The notes under the pieces: model-generated
Seen by the model: the letters and a program-made list of their open reading frames with translations, nothing else
Database searches by the model: none
Told to the model about the DNA's origin: nothing
Shown: piece after piece, positions 27,722 through 35,155 of the stretch
How positions within the stretch are numbered: the stretch's first letter is position 1
Layout: each line of letters opens with the position of its first letter
Program-made: the position numbers and the translations under genes
NCBI RefSeq assembly: GCF_004799685.1
Contig: NZ_CP031311.1
Location: forward strand, 1,984,001 to 2,048,000
Source: Halobellus limi
GTDB lineage: Archaea > Halobacteriota > Halobacteria > Halobacteriales > Haloferacaceae
Length of the DNA: 64,000 nucleotides
Direction: 5' to 3'

Positions 27722-27943
27722 ATGAGCAACCGCGTCGTCGAGGGACGGATGGTCACGCCGAAACGGCTCGCCGAACTCGTCGAGGGCGAGGCCCCGCTGG
27801 AAGCGGAATCGATCGAAGACGCCGAGATGGACTGCCCCGAGTGCGGAGAGAACGTCATCTCCGTCGGGTACATGCCGAGCGTGACCGAGTTCGTGACGGC
27901 CTACAAGTGCCAGGAGTGCTCCTGGTCGGACACCGATCGGTGA
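27722..27943 (+). CDS. DUF5795 small zinc-ribbon protein
   Basis: A 73-aa protein with a single zinc ribbon in the C-terminal half: MDCPECGENV and YKCQECSWSD give four Cys as two CxxC knuckles separated by about 22 residues. The N-terminus is helical and charged. It is a conserved haloarchaeal family (DUF5795) of unknown role; a nucleic-acid or protein-binding adaptor is possible. It sits just ahead of the tRNA-Trp gene on the same strand. Confidence 0.88.
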   Translation: MSNRVVEGRMVTPKRLAELVEGEAPLEAESIEDAEMDCPECGENVISVGYMPSVTEFVTAYKCQECSWSDTDR

Positions 27944-27994
27944 GCGTCGATCGGCCCTCGATTCCCCGCCGACACGCCGACCGATCGTAATTCC

Positions 27995-28000
27995 TTTATG
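27995..28000 (+). promoter_or_regulatory. TATA-like box of the tRNA-Trp gene
   Basis: TTTATG about 34 nt before the first tRNA base at 28032, a normal distance for an archaeal tRNA transcript with a short leader. Confidence 0.55.
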
Positions 28001-28031
28001 CGGTATCGGCATACGGACGGATGCACACACA

Positions 28032-28211
28032 GGGGCCGTGGCCAAGCCCGGCATGGCGACTGACTCCAGAGGCTTGGCGCCCGGTGACGACACTCCAGAC
28101 TGATATACCGAGCGGCCGACTGATCATCGGCTCGCGATGACGACCCTCTGGAGTACCGAGGCGCGTACCGGAGATATCAGTCGATCGGGGGTTCAAATCC
28201 CTCCGGCCCCA
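28032..28211 (+). tRNA. trnW: tRNA-Trp(CCA) with a 106-nt intron carrying a C/D guide RNA
   Basis: The acceptor stem GGGGCCG (28032-28038) pairs with CGGCCCC (28204-28210), discriminator A at 28211; no encoded CCA. The D-arm (GGCC..GGC) and T-arm (GGGGGTTCAAATCCC) are canonical. The anticodon CCA is at 28066-28068, and the anticodon stem ACTGA/TCAGT is split by an intron after G37. Exons are 28032-28069 and 28176-28211; the intron is 28070-28175 (boundaries good to about one base), in the usual archaeal 37/38 position. As in other haloarchaea, the intron contains box C/D RNA elements that guide 2'-O-methylation of this tRNA. Confidence 0.95.
28070..28175 (+). ncRNA. Intronic box C/D RNA guiding methylation of tRNA-Trp C34 and U39
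   Basis: Boxes in order: C GTGACGA 28084-28090, D' CCGA 28108-28111, C' ATGACGA 28137-28143, D CCGA 28156-28159. The guide before D (28147-28154, TCTGGAGT) pairs with the anticodon loop ACTCCAGA, and the fifth base from box D faces C34. The guide before D' (28098-28106) pairs with the 3' exon, and the fifth base from D' faces U39. Both targets are the known ones for this haloarchaeal intron. All four boxes differ from the usual RTGATGA/CTGA by a T-to-C change at the facing positions. Confidence 0.8.
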
Positions 28212-28504
28212 TTCCTAATTTAAACCCTTCTTAACGTCAGGTAAATACGGAGCCAAAAATCTGCGAGTTCCGTGACCGCTAATTGTCGAGATCAACCAGC
28301 GCTGCCCGGCTCTTTCATACGGGAGGTGTCAGGAATGACGCCGCTGGACGTCGCCGCCAAACGCGACAGCAACGTCGACGGCCGGCGGGCGTCGGAGCCC
28401 GATGGGGTGAGGCTTTCAGCGCAGCTACGTCCGCGGTTTCACTCCTAAAACAGGACTCATTGTTGGGGCAGGAACCTTTTAGGACTGGTACCCAAGCGTC
28501 GGAT

Positions 28505-29293
28505 ATGGACATCGACCTCGGACTGGAGGACAACGTGGTGCTCGTCACCGGAAGTGCGACCGGACTCGGACACGCCTGTGCCGAAGCGTTCTCGCGGCAG
28601 GGGGCGAAGGTCGCCCTCGCTGCGCCGAACCTGGACGGCCTCGCGTACGCCAGCGACAGGCTCCACGCCCTCGGCGAGGGCGAGATCTTCGGTCTCGAAG
28701 TCGACGTGCGCAACCGCGACCACCTGGCGGCGCTGGTCGAGGAGACCGTCGACCAGTACGGCGGCATCGACCACCTCGTCACGGGACCGCGGCCGCTCGA
28801 ACCGGAGCGGTTCCTCGACGTCTCCGACGAGGACTGGTTCCGTGGGTTCGACCGGCTGTTCATGAGCGTCGTCTGGGCCATCCGCGAGTCCGCCGGCCAC
28901 CTCGAAGACTCCGATCAGGGGACAGTCGTCACCGTGGCCAACCCCTCCATCCCCGCGCTCGCAGACGAGCTGCCGATGGCGACCGCGTACGGGCGGGCGG
29001 TTCAGGGTCTCACCGAGAGCCAGGCGACGACGTTCGCGCCCGACGTCCGCGTGAACGCGGTCGTCCCGGGCCCCCACGAGACTGAGGACCTGGAAAGCCT
29101 CCTCGCCCGGCGGGTCGAAGCCGGCGAGTACCCCGACGTCGACTCGGCCTGGGAGGCCGTGCTCGCGGACTGTCCCTACGAGTCGCCGGGCGATCCGCTC
29201 GATCTGGGGAAGATGGTCACCTTCCTGTCCAGCCGGCACGCGAGCTTCGTCAACGGCGCGACCGTCCCGATCGACGGCGGATCCGGGCTCTGA
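28505..29293 (+). CDS. SDR-family protein lacking the catalytic lysine
   Basis: A 262-aa Rossmann protein. TGSATGLGHA is the cofactor loop and the C-terminal FVNGATVPIDGGSGL is the standard SDR ending, so the fold is sure. The active site is odd: the YxxxK motif reads AYGRAVQG, with Val where Lys should be, the usual NNAG is TGPRP, and the catalytic Ser strand is VANPSIPAL. It may bind a nucleotide without normal dehydrogenase chemistry, or use other residues. ATG 28505 starts right before the first strand; TTTTAG about 28 nt upstream could be its TATA box. Confidence 0.9.
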   Translation: MDIDLGLEDNVVLVTGSATGLGHACAEAFSRQGAKVALAAPNLDGLAYASDRLHALGEGEIFGLEVDVRNRDHLAALVEETVDQYGGIDHLVTGPRPLEPERFLDVSDEDWFRGFDRLFMSVVWAIRESAGHLEDSDQGTVVTVANPSIPALADELPMATAYGRAVQGLTESQATTFAPDVRVNAVVPGPHETEDLESLLARRVEAGEYPDVDSAWEAVLADCPYESPGDPLDLGKMVTFLSSRHASFVNGATVPIDGGSGL

Positions 29294-29413
29294 GAGTCCG
29301 AGCCGAAACGCTATTTCGACTATTCTACCGGCCTCGTTCTCCGTGACTCGCCCGTCGGGAGACGTGTCACAGCAACCGGGCGATTCACCGTCGTCGAAAC
29401 TGGGACTGTCGCG

Positions 29414-29495
29414 ATAGTAGCGTTTGCAAGTCTGCACTCACTCGATCGCACGACGGCGTGCGATCGGATGAGTAATCAGTTGCAAACGCTGCTAT
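29414..29495. repeat. 82-bp near-perfect palindrome, MITE-like
   Basis: The left arm 29414-29452 and right arm 29457-29495 are nearly reverse complements (about 39 bp with roughly 8 mismatches) around a 4-base centre. The arm starts ATAGTAGCGTTTGCAA and ends GATCGCACG near the loop. A related half copy (TAGTAGCGTTTGCGAG) occurs at about 63776-63803. No transposase is present, so it is a non-autonomous element or a strong hairpin of unknown kind. Confidence 0.7.
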
Positions 29496-29537
29496 ATTGC
29501 GCTGTGGGTTCCCGGTCGTCACGAGTCGCCGCACTAG

Positions 29538-29666
29538 TCGATACTCGCCGTCCTCGTCACCGTCCTCGTCGGCGTTCTGGTCGGCGTGGTCGCCGAGCTC
29601 TCCCCCGCGTGGCGGGGGGCGCGGGTCGATCCGATCGACGCGCTGCGGCACGGGTGGGGTCGGTAG
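29538..29666 (+). pseudogene. C-terminal remnant of a FtsX/MacB-type ABC transporter permease
   Basis: The frame from 29538 reads a hydrophobic helix (ILAVLVTVLVGVLVGVVAEL) followed by SPAWRGARVDPIDALRHG and a stop. That is the typical ending of FtsX-like permeases (last TM helix, then PAWRAAR.DP.EALR). A stop codon immediately upstream and the absence of the rest of the permease show that only the last 40 or so codons survive. It lies just right of the palindromic element, which may mark the deletion point. Confidence 0.7.
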
Positions 29667-29802
29667 GGAGAACCGCCTCCTCCGTCGCCGATTACCGCGA
29701 GGCGGAGGAGGGACTTCGACCCGTTTTTCGCTTCCTCGAGTACTAGTAGTAACCTGGTCACCATACGTAACTATTAGGTGGCTACCGGATCTACGCGGTC
29801 GT

Positions 29803-30180
29803 ATGTCGAACCACGACGAACCTTCCGATACCGACGTGAAACTGGAAGTATGGTGTGCGGGCGAGGAGTGGTGTCCGGTGACGACGACGTCCTCGCTCAT
29901 CGGAAAGAAGTGGCACCCGGTGATCATCCATCGGCTCTTGGAACACGGTCCCAGCGGATTCAACGAACTCAAGAAGAACGTCGACGGCATCTCCAGTAAG
30001 GTCCTCTCGGACAGCCTCGAAGACCTCGGCGAGAAGCAGCTCGTCGACAGGGAGATCGTCAGCGAGAAGCCGGTCAGGGTCCAGTACTCTCTCACGGGCC
30101 ACGGCCGCTCGCTCGAACCGGTGATCTACGCGATGCGGGACTGGGGGCTCGAACACCTCACGGAGCCCTCCGACGAGTAG
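29803..30180 (+). CDS. HxlR-family winged-helix regulator
   Basis: A 125-aa regulator with the HxlR pattern: WCPVTTTSSLIGKKWHPVII, then HGPSGFNELKKNVDGISSKVLSDSLEDL (recognition helix) and VQYSLTGHGRSLEPVI. Two Cys (18 and 24) near the N-terminus are in the place used by thiol-sensing HxlR members, so redox or electrophile sensing is possible. ATG 29803 is chosen because TAACTATTA lies about 30 nt upstream. Its target is unknown; it follows the debris region and is convergent with nnrE. Confidence 0.9.
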   Translation: MSNHDEPSDTDVKLEVWCAGEEWCPVTTTSSLIGKKWHPVIIHRLLEHGPSGFNELKKNVDGISSKVLSDSLEDLGEKQLVDREIVSEKPVRVQYSLTGHGRSLEPVIYAMRDWGLEHLTEPSDE

Positions 30181-30208
30181 GTGTCGTCCGAGGACGCGGC
30201 CGTGCGAA

Positions 30209-30928
30209 TCAAGACCGCAGCTCGACCCAGAACCCCCGCCCGAAGGGGTTCTCGTACTCGATGTCGAGCCGGTCGTAGACCGCCCGCGGGATCCCGATGT
30301 CCGCCAGGAAGAGCGGTTCGGCGCGACCCTCCAGACCTGTCTTCGGAAGCGCCAGCGTGACCGTGCGGTCGGGTCGGACGGCGTCGCCCAGCGTCTCTCC
30401 CGTCGTCGCGTCGATACCGGAGGGCACGTCGAGCGAGATCACGGGCGCGTCGTGTCGGTTCGTTTCCCGGATCAGTGCCTCGGCCGGTTCCCGGACCCGA
30501 CCCGCGAGTCCGTACCCGATGAGCGCGTCGACCACGACGTCGACCGGGCCGGTCTCGGAGACGGGCTCGGGCCCCACCTGTGATGATACGCCCATCTCGC
30601 GGAGGATGCGATGCTGCCGTGCGGCGGCACCGGTCAGTTCCTCGGGGGCGCGGTCCAACACGACCGACACGTCGACGTCGTGGTTCGCGAGGTGTCGCGC
30701 ACAGGCCAGTCCGCCGCCACCGTTGCCCCCGTTCCCGGCGACGACGAGGGCCGAACTGCCGCCGACGTCGAAGACGCGGGCGGCGAGGGTCCGCCCCGCG
30801 TTCTCCATCATCTGGAGGAGTTCGATTCCGACGTCGTCGACGGCGACGCGGTCGACGCGGCGCATCGTCTCCGCGGTCACTGCCGGGACGTCGACCCCGG
30901 CGGACGTGCGAAACCGCTCTGTGGTCAT
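30209..30928 (-). CDS. nnrE: NAD(P)H-hydrate epimerase (YjeF_N), stand-alone
   Basis: A 239-aa enzyme that epimerises damaged R-NAD(P)HX so the dehydratase can repair it. Motifs: MMENAGRTLA, GNGGNGGGG (the family has GNNGGDG, here Gly replaces the usual Asp), VVDALIGYGLAG and SLDVPSGIDATTG, which holds the catalytic Asp. In many archaea NnrE is fused to the dehydratase NnrD; here it is alone and no NnrD is in the window. ATG 30928 is used; a start at 30955 would add nine residues. Confidence 0.85.
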   Translation of the reverse strand: MTTERFRTSAGVDVPAVTAETMRRVDRVAVDDVGIELLQMMENAGRTLAARVFDVGGSSALVVAGNGGNGGGGLACARHLANHDVDVSVVLDRAPEELTGAAARQHRILREMGVSSQVGPEPVSETGPVDVVVDALIGYGLAGRVREPAEALIRETNRHDAPVISLDVPSGIDATTGETLGDAVRPDRTVTLALPKTGLEGRAEPLFLADIGIPRAVYDRLDIEYENPFGRGFWVELRS

Positions 30929-31048
30929 ACTCGTCGTTGCGGACGCGGTCGACAAAACGGTGTGTGCGTCGGGGACCGCCTCCGGACGCAGTCAGTCGCG
31001 GCGGAGGTCGGATCCGTCGTGAAACGACAGCCAGCACGGCACCGTCTC

Positions 31049-31108
31049 GGTCTCCGGCGGACGAATAGCGGCGGTCTCCGACGGGCGAATAGCGGCGGTC
31101 TTCGCGGG
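31049..31108. repeat. 24-bp tandem repeats, 2.5 copies
   Basis: Copies at 31049-31072 and 31073-31096, with a partial third to 31108; the unit is near GGTCTCCGACGGGCGAATAG followed by CGGC. They lie in the gap between nnrE and the 140-aa membrane protein gene. Confidence 0.7.
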
Positions 31109-31187
31109 ATCGAAACACTGTCGCCGCGAGCGAATCGCCAGCTCCGCGAACGAAACCTTCGTATGCGGGCGTGAGCGTATCGAGAAC

Positions 31188-31610
31188 GTGGATCTACGCG
31201 GACGTTCGATCGGCGTGGGGCTGCTGATCGTCGCGCTCGGTCAGCTTTCGGTTCGGGCGGTCCTCGGCGGGAGCGCGCTCCTCCTGGATCCCTCGGGATC
31301 GGTCGTCGGCCTCTCGGTCGGGACGCTCTCCGGGACGCCGTTCCGGAGCTTCCTCGTTCCGGGGGCGCTGCTCCTCGTCGTTTTCGGACTGGTCCCCGCC
31401 GCCGTCGCCGCCGCGCTCTACGAGGGACAGCGGTGGGGACGCCCCGCGGCGGTGACCGTCGCGGTCGCCCTGGTCGGGTGGGTCGCCGTCGAGGTCGCCG
31501 TCGGATTCGACCGCCCCACGGCGTATCTGAATCTCGCCACCGCCGCCGCGCTCGTCGCGCTCTCGGTTTACGCGCGACGTCCGGGAACCCGGGTTGAACG
31601 ACCGGAGTAG
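31188..31610 (+). CDS. Small four-helix membrane protein, unknown function
   Basis: A 140-aa hydrophobic protein with four likely TM helices (about residues 7-30, 53-78, 86-106 and 112-128) and almost no soluble part. GTG at 31188 is the only good start; no ATG is in frame upstream. Its stop is about 32 nt before the start of the membrane histidine kinase, but that gene has its own TATA box. I do not recognise the family. Confidence 0.7.
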   Translation: MDLRGRSIGVGLLIVALGQLSVRAVLGGSALLLDPSGSVVGLSVGTLSGTPFRSFLVPGALLLVVFGLVPAAVAAALYEGQRWGRPAAVTVAVALVGWVAVEVAVGFDRPTAYLNLATAAALVALSVYARRPGTRVERPE

Positions 31611-31612
31611 AA

Positions 31613-31619
31613 TTATATA
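31613..31619 (+). promoter_or_regulatory. TATA box of the membrane histidine kinase gene
   Basis: TTATATA centred 27 nt before the GTG at 31643; leaderless spacing, right after the stop of the preceding gene. Confidence 0.7.
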
Positions 31620-31642
31620 CACCCTGCGGGATACCTCCCACA

Positions 31643-33217
31643 GTGAGGTCACCCCAGCGCGTTCAGTACAGCGGCCTCGTGGTAGCGCTCTCCGGGTTCG
31701 GAATCACGCGCCTGTTCGTCGCCGAGACCGCCCGGGTCGACGCGGCGGTGCCGTTCCTGCTGGCCGGCGTACTGCCGCTCGTGGCGGGGCTCGCGCTGAC
31801 GGTGTACGGCGTCGCGCTCGCGATCGGTCCGTTCTCCGAGGAGTACGTGGACACGATCGCCCGCTGGCACGTGCTCGGCGTCGGTGGGATGGTCGTCGTC
31901 TTCGCCGTGACCGCCGCCGATCAGTTCGTCCGCAGCGGCGGCGTGGGATTCCTGTATCAGGCCCCGCTGCTGGTGGGAAACGTCCTCCTGGGCGGGGCCG
32001 TCGGCGGGACGCTGACCGGCGTCCGCTCGGGGCGGATGGTGCGGCAGCGACAGGAGATCCGCCGCTCGGCGAACCGCGCGCTCCTCGTGAACCGGCTGCT
32101 CAAACACGAGGTCCTCAACGCGATCACCATCATCGACGGGCACGCCGATCTCTTAGACGAGACAAGCGGTGGCCGATCGGAATCGCTGGGCGCGATCCGG
32201 CGGGCCGTGACGCGGATCAAATCGACGATCGGGGAGATCGGGACGATCGCCAGGGACGGGAGGGCGACGAGGCGACTCGATTTCGAGGAAGTCGTTCGGC
32301 GGGAGATCGACGGGATCGAGGCGCCGTCCGACGTCGACGTCGAACTCTCGGTTCTCACCGAAGACGCGGCGATCGACGCCGACGACCGGCTCGCGCTCGT
32401 GGTTAGAGAACTGCTCGAGAACGCCGTCGGTCACGGCGGTACCGACGTGAGCGTCGAGTTGGGCGGTTCTCCGCACACGGTTCGGCTGTCGATCGCGGAC
32501 GACGGCCCCGGACTCCCTGAGGGGCAGCGGTCGCTGCTGGAAGACGGCGCGTTCCCCGAGTACGACGATCCCGCCACGGGCTTCGGCAACCAGATCGCCC
32601 GCCTGTTCGTGGTGCAGTTCGGCGGGACGATCCGCGTCCGAGAGGGACGCGAGGCGACCCCCGCTGGCGACGACGGCGGAACCGGAGGCGATACCGGGGC
32701 CGGAACCGGGACCGAAATCACGGTGCTGCTCCCCCGAAGCGAGCGCCGGGGCGTGTCCGTGGAGACGGTCGGCCTCTCCGTTCGGAACCTCACCCAGGCG
32801 ATCGTCGGGGGGCTCCTCGGCGGTCTCGCTATGGGCGCGTTCGTCCAGCTAACGACCGGACTGCTCCCGGTCATCGGCTCACTGTACGGACTCCAGAACC
32901 CGCTGATCGGGTGGATAACCCACCTGTTCCACAGCGCGGTTTTCGGGCTGTTGTTCGCGGCGATCGCCACGGAACCGCGGATGGACCGGTTCGCGAGGGG
33001 ACCCCTCCGCTCCGGACTCCTGGGGTTGGGGTGGGGTACCGTCCTCTGGTTCGTGGCGGCGGGGATCGTGATGCCCGCGTGGCTGTCGCTCGTCGGGATC
33101 CCCGCGGCGATCCCGAACTTCTCGCCGACCGGCTTCGTCGGACACGCGCTCTGGGGGACGGTACTGGGAGTCACGTACCGTGAACTCGGCACGCTCGACG
33201 TGGTCGAACGCCTGTGA
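31643..33217 (+). CDS. Histidine kinase with membrane domains at both ends
   Basis: A 524-aa protein. Residues 10-130 form about four TM helices. A kinase core follows: the DHp helix has LLKHEVLNAITII with His155 as likely phospho-acceptor, the N box is ELLENAVGHGG (from 256), then DDGPGLP (G1) and TGFGNQIARLF (G2). After a Gly/Thr-rich stretch (residues about 345-365), a second membrane domain with four TM helices occupies 375-515 (GLLGGLAMGAFVQL, HLFHSAVFGLLFAAI, HALWGTVLGVTY). The C-terminal domain resembles in pattern the small protein at 43026. No response regulator gene is adjacent. GTG start supported by a TATA box at 31613. Confidence 0.88.
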   Translation: MRSPQRVQYSGLVVALSGFGITRLFVAETARVDAAVPFLLAGVLPLVAGLALTVYGVALAIGPFSEEYVDTIARWHVLGVGGMVVVFAVTAADQFVRSGGVGFLYQAPLLVGNVLLGGAVGGTLTGVRSGRMVRQRQEIRRSANRALLVNRLLKHEVLNAITIIDGHADLLDETSGGRSESLGAIRRAVTRIKSTIGEIGTIARDGRATRRLDFEEVVRREIDGIEAPSDVDVELSVLTEDAAIDADDRLALVVRELLENAVGHGGTDVSVELGGSPHTVRLSIADDGPGLPEGQRSLLEDGAFPEYDDPATGFGNQIARLFVVQFGGTIRVREGREATPAGDDGGTGGDTGAGTGTEITVLLPRSERRGVSVETVGLSVRNLTQAIVGGLLGGLAMGAFVQLTTGLLPVIGSLYGLQNPLIGWITHLFHSAVFGLLFAAIATEPRMDRFARGPLRSGLLGLGWGTVLWFVAAGIVMPAWLSLVGIPAAIPNFSPTGFVGHALWGTVLGVTYRELGTLDVVERL

Positions 33218-33256
33218 CGACGAGGGGCGATCTGCGTCTACGACCGGTCAGAGAGG

Positions 33257-33272
33257 GTTACCAATGGGTTAG
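33257..33272 (+). promoter_or_regulatory. GTTACC-N5-GTTAG motif, copy 1
   Basis: GGTTACC AATGG GTTAG, ending 6-7 nt before a TTTTGAC TATA-like box and 37 nt before the ATG of the DUF3179 lipoprotein at 33310. Four similar sites occur before other genes in the window. Confidence 0.55.
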
Positions 33273-33309
33273 GGAGCGCTTTTGACGTTTTGCGACGAAT
33301 ACGTGGGTA

Positions 33310-34482
33310 ATGGCGCGACTTCTCACTCGCCGTGCCGTCCTCGCCGGCGTCGGAGTCGCATCGCTCGCCGGCTGTCTCGGCGGGGGACGAACCGATAGAT
33401 CCGACGATTCCGGGGATGCGGGCGGCTCCGGCGACACCGGCGAACAGTCGGCGGCCGAATCCGGCGAAGGGGGAGCGACGGCGTCCGGGGAATCGGGCGG
33501 GGGAGGATCGGGGCCGCCGACGCGTGACGACCGGCTTCCGCTTCCGATGGAGCCGTCGGCCCTCCGGAGCGAAGCGGTGTCCGGCGGCCCGCCGAAGGAC
33601 GGCATCCCGGCGATCGAGAGTCCGAAATTCGTCTCGGCCGAGGCGGGATCGGCCGACCTCGATCCCGGCGATCCGGTGTTCGGGGTCGCGACGGGCGGCG
33701 AGCCGAAAGCGTATCCCCAGTCGATACTGGTGGCACACGAGATCTGTAACGACGTCGTCGACGGCACGCCCGTGAGCGTCACCTACTGCCCCCTGACGGG
33801 CACCGCGATGGGGGTCGAACGCGGCGAGACCACCTTCGGCGTCTCCGGGCGGCTGGTGAACAACAACCTGATTATGTACGACCGCGCCACGGAGACGTGG
33901 TGGCCGCAGGTGCTCTCGACGGCCATTCCGGGGCCGTGGAACGAGGATCCGGACGTCTGGTCGCTCCGGGAGTTCCGAGTCGTCTGGACGACGTGGGAGC
34001 GATGGCGGAACCGCTACCCCGACACGCGCGTGCTCTCGCGCGACACCGGGTTCGCGAAGAACTACGACCGGGACCCCTACGGGTCGTACAACCCCCGAGC
34101 GGGGTACTACGCGCCGAACTCCCAGCCGATGTTCGGATCGCTCTCCGAGGACGAGCGTCTCCAACCGAAACGGGTCGTGATCGGAGCGCGAGCCCCCGAC
34201 GGAGCGGCTGCCTTCGAGAAGGACCGGCTCAGGGAAGCGAAGCTCATCGAAGGCGAACTCGGCGGGGCGCCGGTCCTCGCGGTCTACGAACCGACCCTGG
34301 ATACGGGCTACGTCTTCCGGAACCCCGACGAAAGGCGGTTCGAGTACCGCGACGGTCGGGTCGTCGACGGCGCCGGCGACGCCCACGCGCCGGACGCGCT
34401 TCCTCTGGATCGAGTCATCGCGTTCGACGCGATGTGGTTCGCCTGGAGCGGGTTCTACCCGGAGACGACGCTGTATGCCTGA
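33310..34482 (+). CDS. DUF3179 lipoprotein
   Basis: A 390-aa exported protein. The start (LLTRRAVLAGVGVASLAGC) is a Tat or Sec lipoprotein signal with Cys22. A long Gly/Ser/Glu linker (23-70) precedes the DUF3179 domain, with HEICNDVVDGTPVSVTYCPL then TGTAMG, NNLIMYDRATETWWPQ, and a C-terminal VIAFDAMWFAW. The Cys in TYCPLTG is the family's most conserved feature; function is unknown, a metal or redox role is a guess. The stop overlaps the start of the next gene (ATGCCTGA). Its promoter carries the GGTTACC-N5-GTTAG motif. A second, unexported member is at 58068. Confidence 0.9.
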   Translation: MARLLTRRAVLAGVGVASLAGCLGGGRTDRSDDSGDAGGSGDTGEQSAAESGEGGATASGESGGGGSGPPTRDDRLPLPMEPSALRSEAVSGGPPKDGIPAIESPKFVSAEAGSADLDPGDPVFGVATGGEPKAYPQSILVAHEICNDVVDGTPVSVTYCPLTGTAMGVERGETTFGVSGRLVNNNLIMYDRATETWWPQVLSTAIPGPWNEDPDVWSLREFRVVWTTWERWRNRYPDTRVLSRDTGFAKNYDRDPYGSYNPRAGYYAPNSQPMFGSLSEDERLQPKRVVIGARAPDGAAAFEKDRLREAKLIEGELGGAPVLAVYEPTLDTGYVFRNPDERRFEYRDGRVVDGAGDAHAPDALPLDRVIAFDAMWFAWSGFYPETTLYA

Positions 34483-35098
34483 TACGGACCGCTCGCCCGC
34501 GGCAACGGACGAGGTCGGGACGCTCGCTCGGACGGCCGCCGCCCTCCGCGCCGCAGGGGGGCGGTGGGACTCCCGGCTGGTCTTCCTCGGGGCCGGCGGC
34601 GCCTACCTCGTCGTGTATCTGGTGACGGTGGGCGACCTCTCGTTCGCGAGCGGCGGGACGGGTGGGCTCGCGGTCCGGACCGTCGACGACCTCTCCCGCG
34701 CGTTCGCCAGCCTCGGGTTCTTCCGGTTCGACGCCGTCGCCGTCGTGTCGATCGGGCCGCTCACGTACCTGTTCTCGCCGCTCAACCTCCTGATTTCGAT
34801 CGTCCTGTCGGCCCTCGTGGGCGCGAACTTCGCGCTCTCGTACCTCGGAGTGATCCAGCCGCGGGCCTGCGGACTGGAGAGTTCGACCGGCGTCCTCGCG
34901 GGCGTCCCGGCCCTGTTGTCGGGCGCGGCCTGCTGCGGACCGACGATACTGCTCGTCGTCGGTGTTCAGGCGAGCGCCACCGTCATCACGGGCTTTCAGT
35001 TCCTGGTCCCGGTCGCGCTCGCGATGCTCGTCGGCGGCCTGCTGCTTATCGGCCGGCAGGTCGATCCTGAACTCCTGTCCGGCGGGATCGGGAGTTGA
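34475..35098 (+). CDS. Six-helix membrane protein with a CCGP motif
   Basis: A 207-aa protein with about five or six TM helices. The notable spot is SGAACCGPTILLVVGVQ: two adjacent Cys and a Pro at the start of a helix, as in mercury and other soft-metal transporters (MerT has CC in its first helix). The gene overlaps the DUF3179 lipoprotein gene by 8 nt and is surely co-translated with it; merA is 1.7 kb downstream. A role in moving a thiophilic metal is a reasonable but unproved inference. Confidence 0.8.
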   Translation: MPDTDRSPAATDEVGTLARTAAALRAAGGRWDSRLVFLGAGGAYLVVYLVTVGDLSFASGGTGGLAVRTVDDLSRAFASLGFFRFDAVAVVSIGPLTYLFSPLNLLISIVLSALVGANFALSYLGVIQPRACGLESSTGVLAGVPALLSGAACCGPTILLVVGVQASATVITGFQFLVPVALAMLVGGLLLIGRQVDPELLSGGIGS

Positions 35099-35155
35099 TC
35101 GGTTCCGACACGTCGCGGAGGGTCACACCCCCTCGTCAGATTCCCGACGTCCTCG

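Larger units (their letters stand above)
29294..29802. other. Gene-free 509-base stretch with element and gene debris
   Basis: This stretch contains an 82-bp palindrome (29414-29495), a remnant of an ABC permease (29538-29666), a hairpin of GCCTCCTCCG/CGGAGGAGG type near 29677-29710 followed by TTTTT, and the promoter area of the HxlR gene. No intact gene is seen. It looks like a site of past insertion and deletion. Confidence 0.6.

Noticed and set aside
28283-28504. N-terminal extension of the SDR gene
   Set aside because: The added residues have no SDR pattern and a TATA-like box lies within them; ATG 28505 starts right at the Rossmann fold.
29414-29495. Insertion sequence
   Set aside because: The palindrome has no transposase gene and no clear target-site duplication, so it is listed only as a repeat element.
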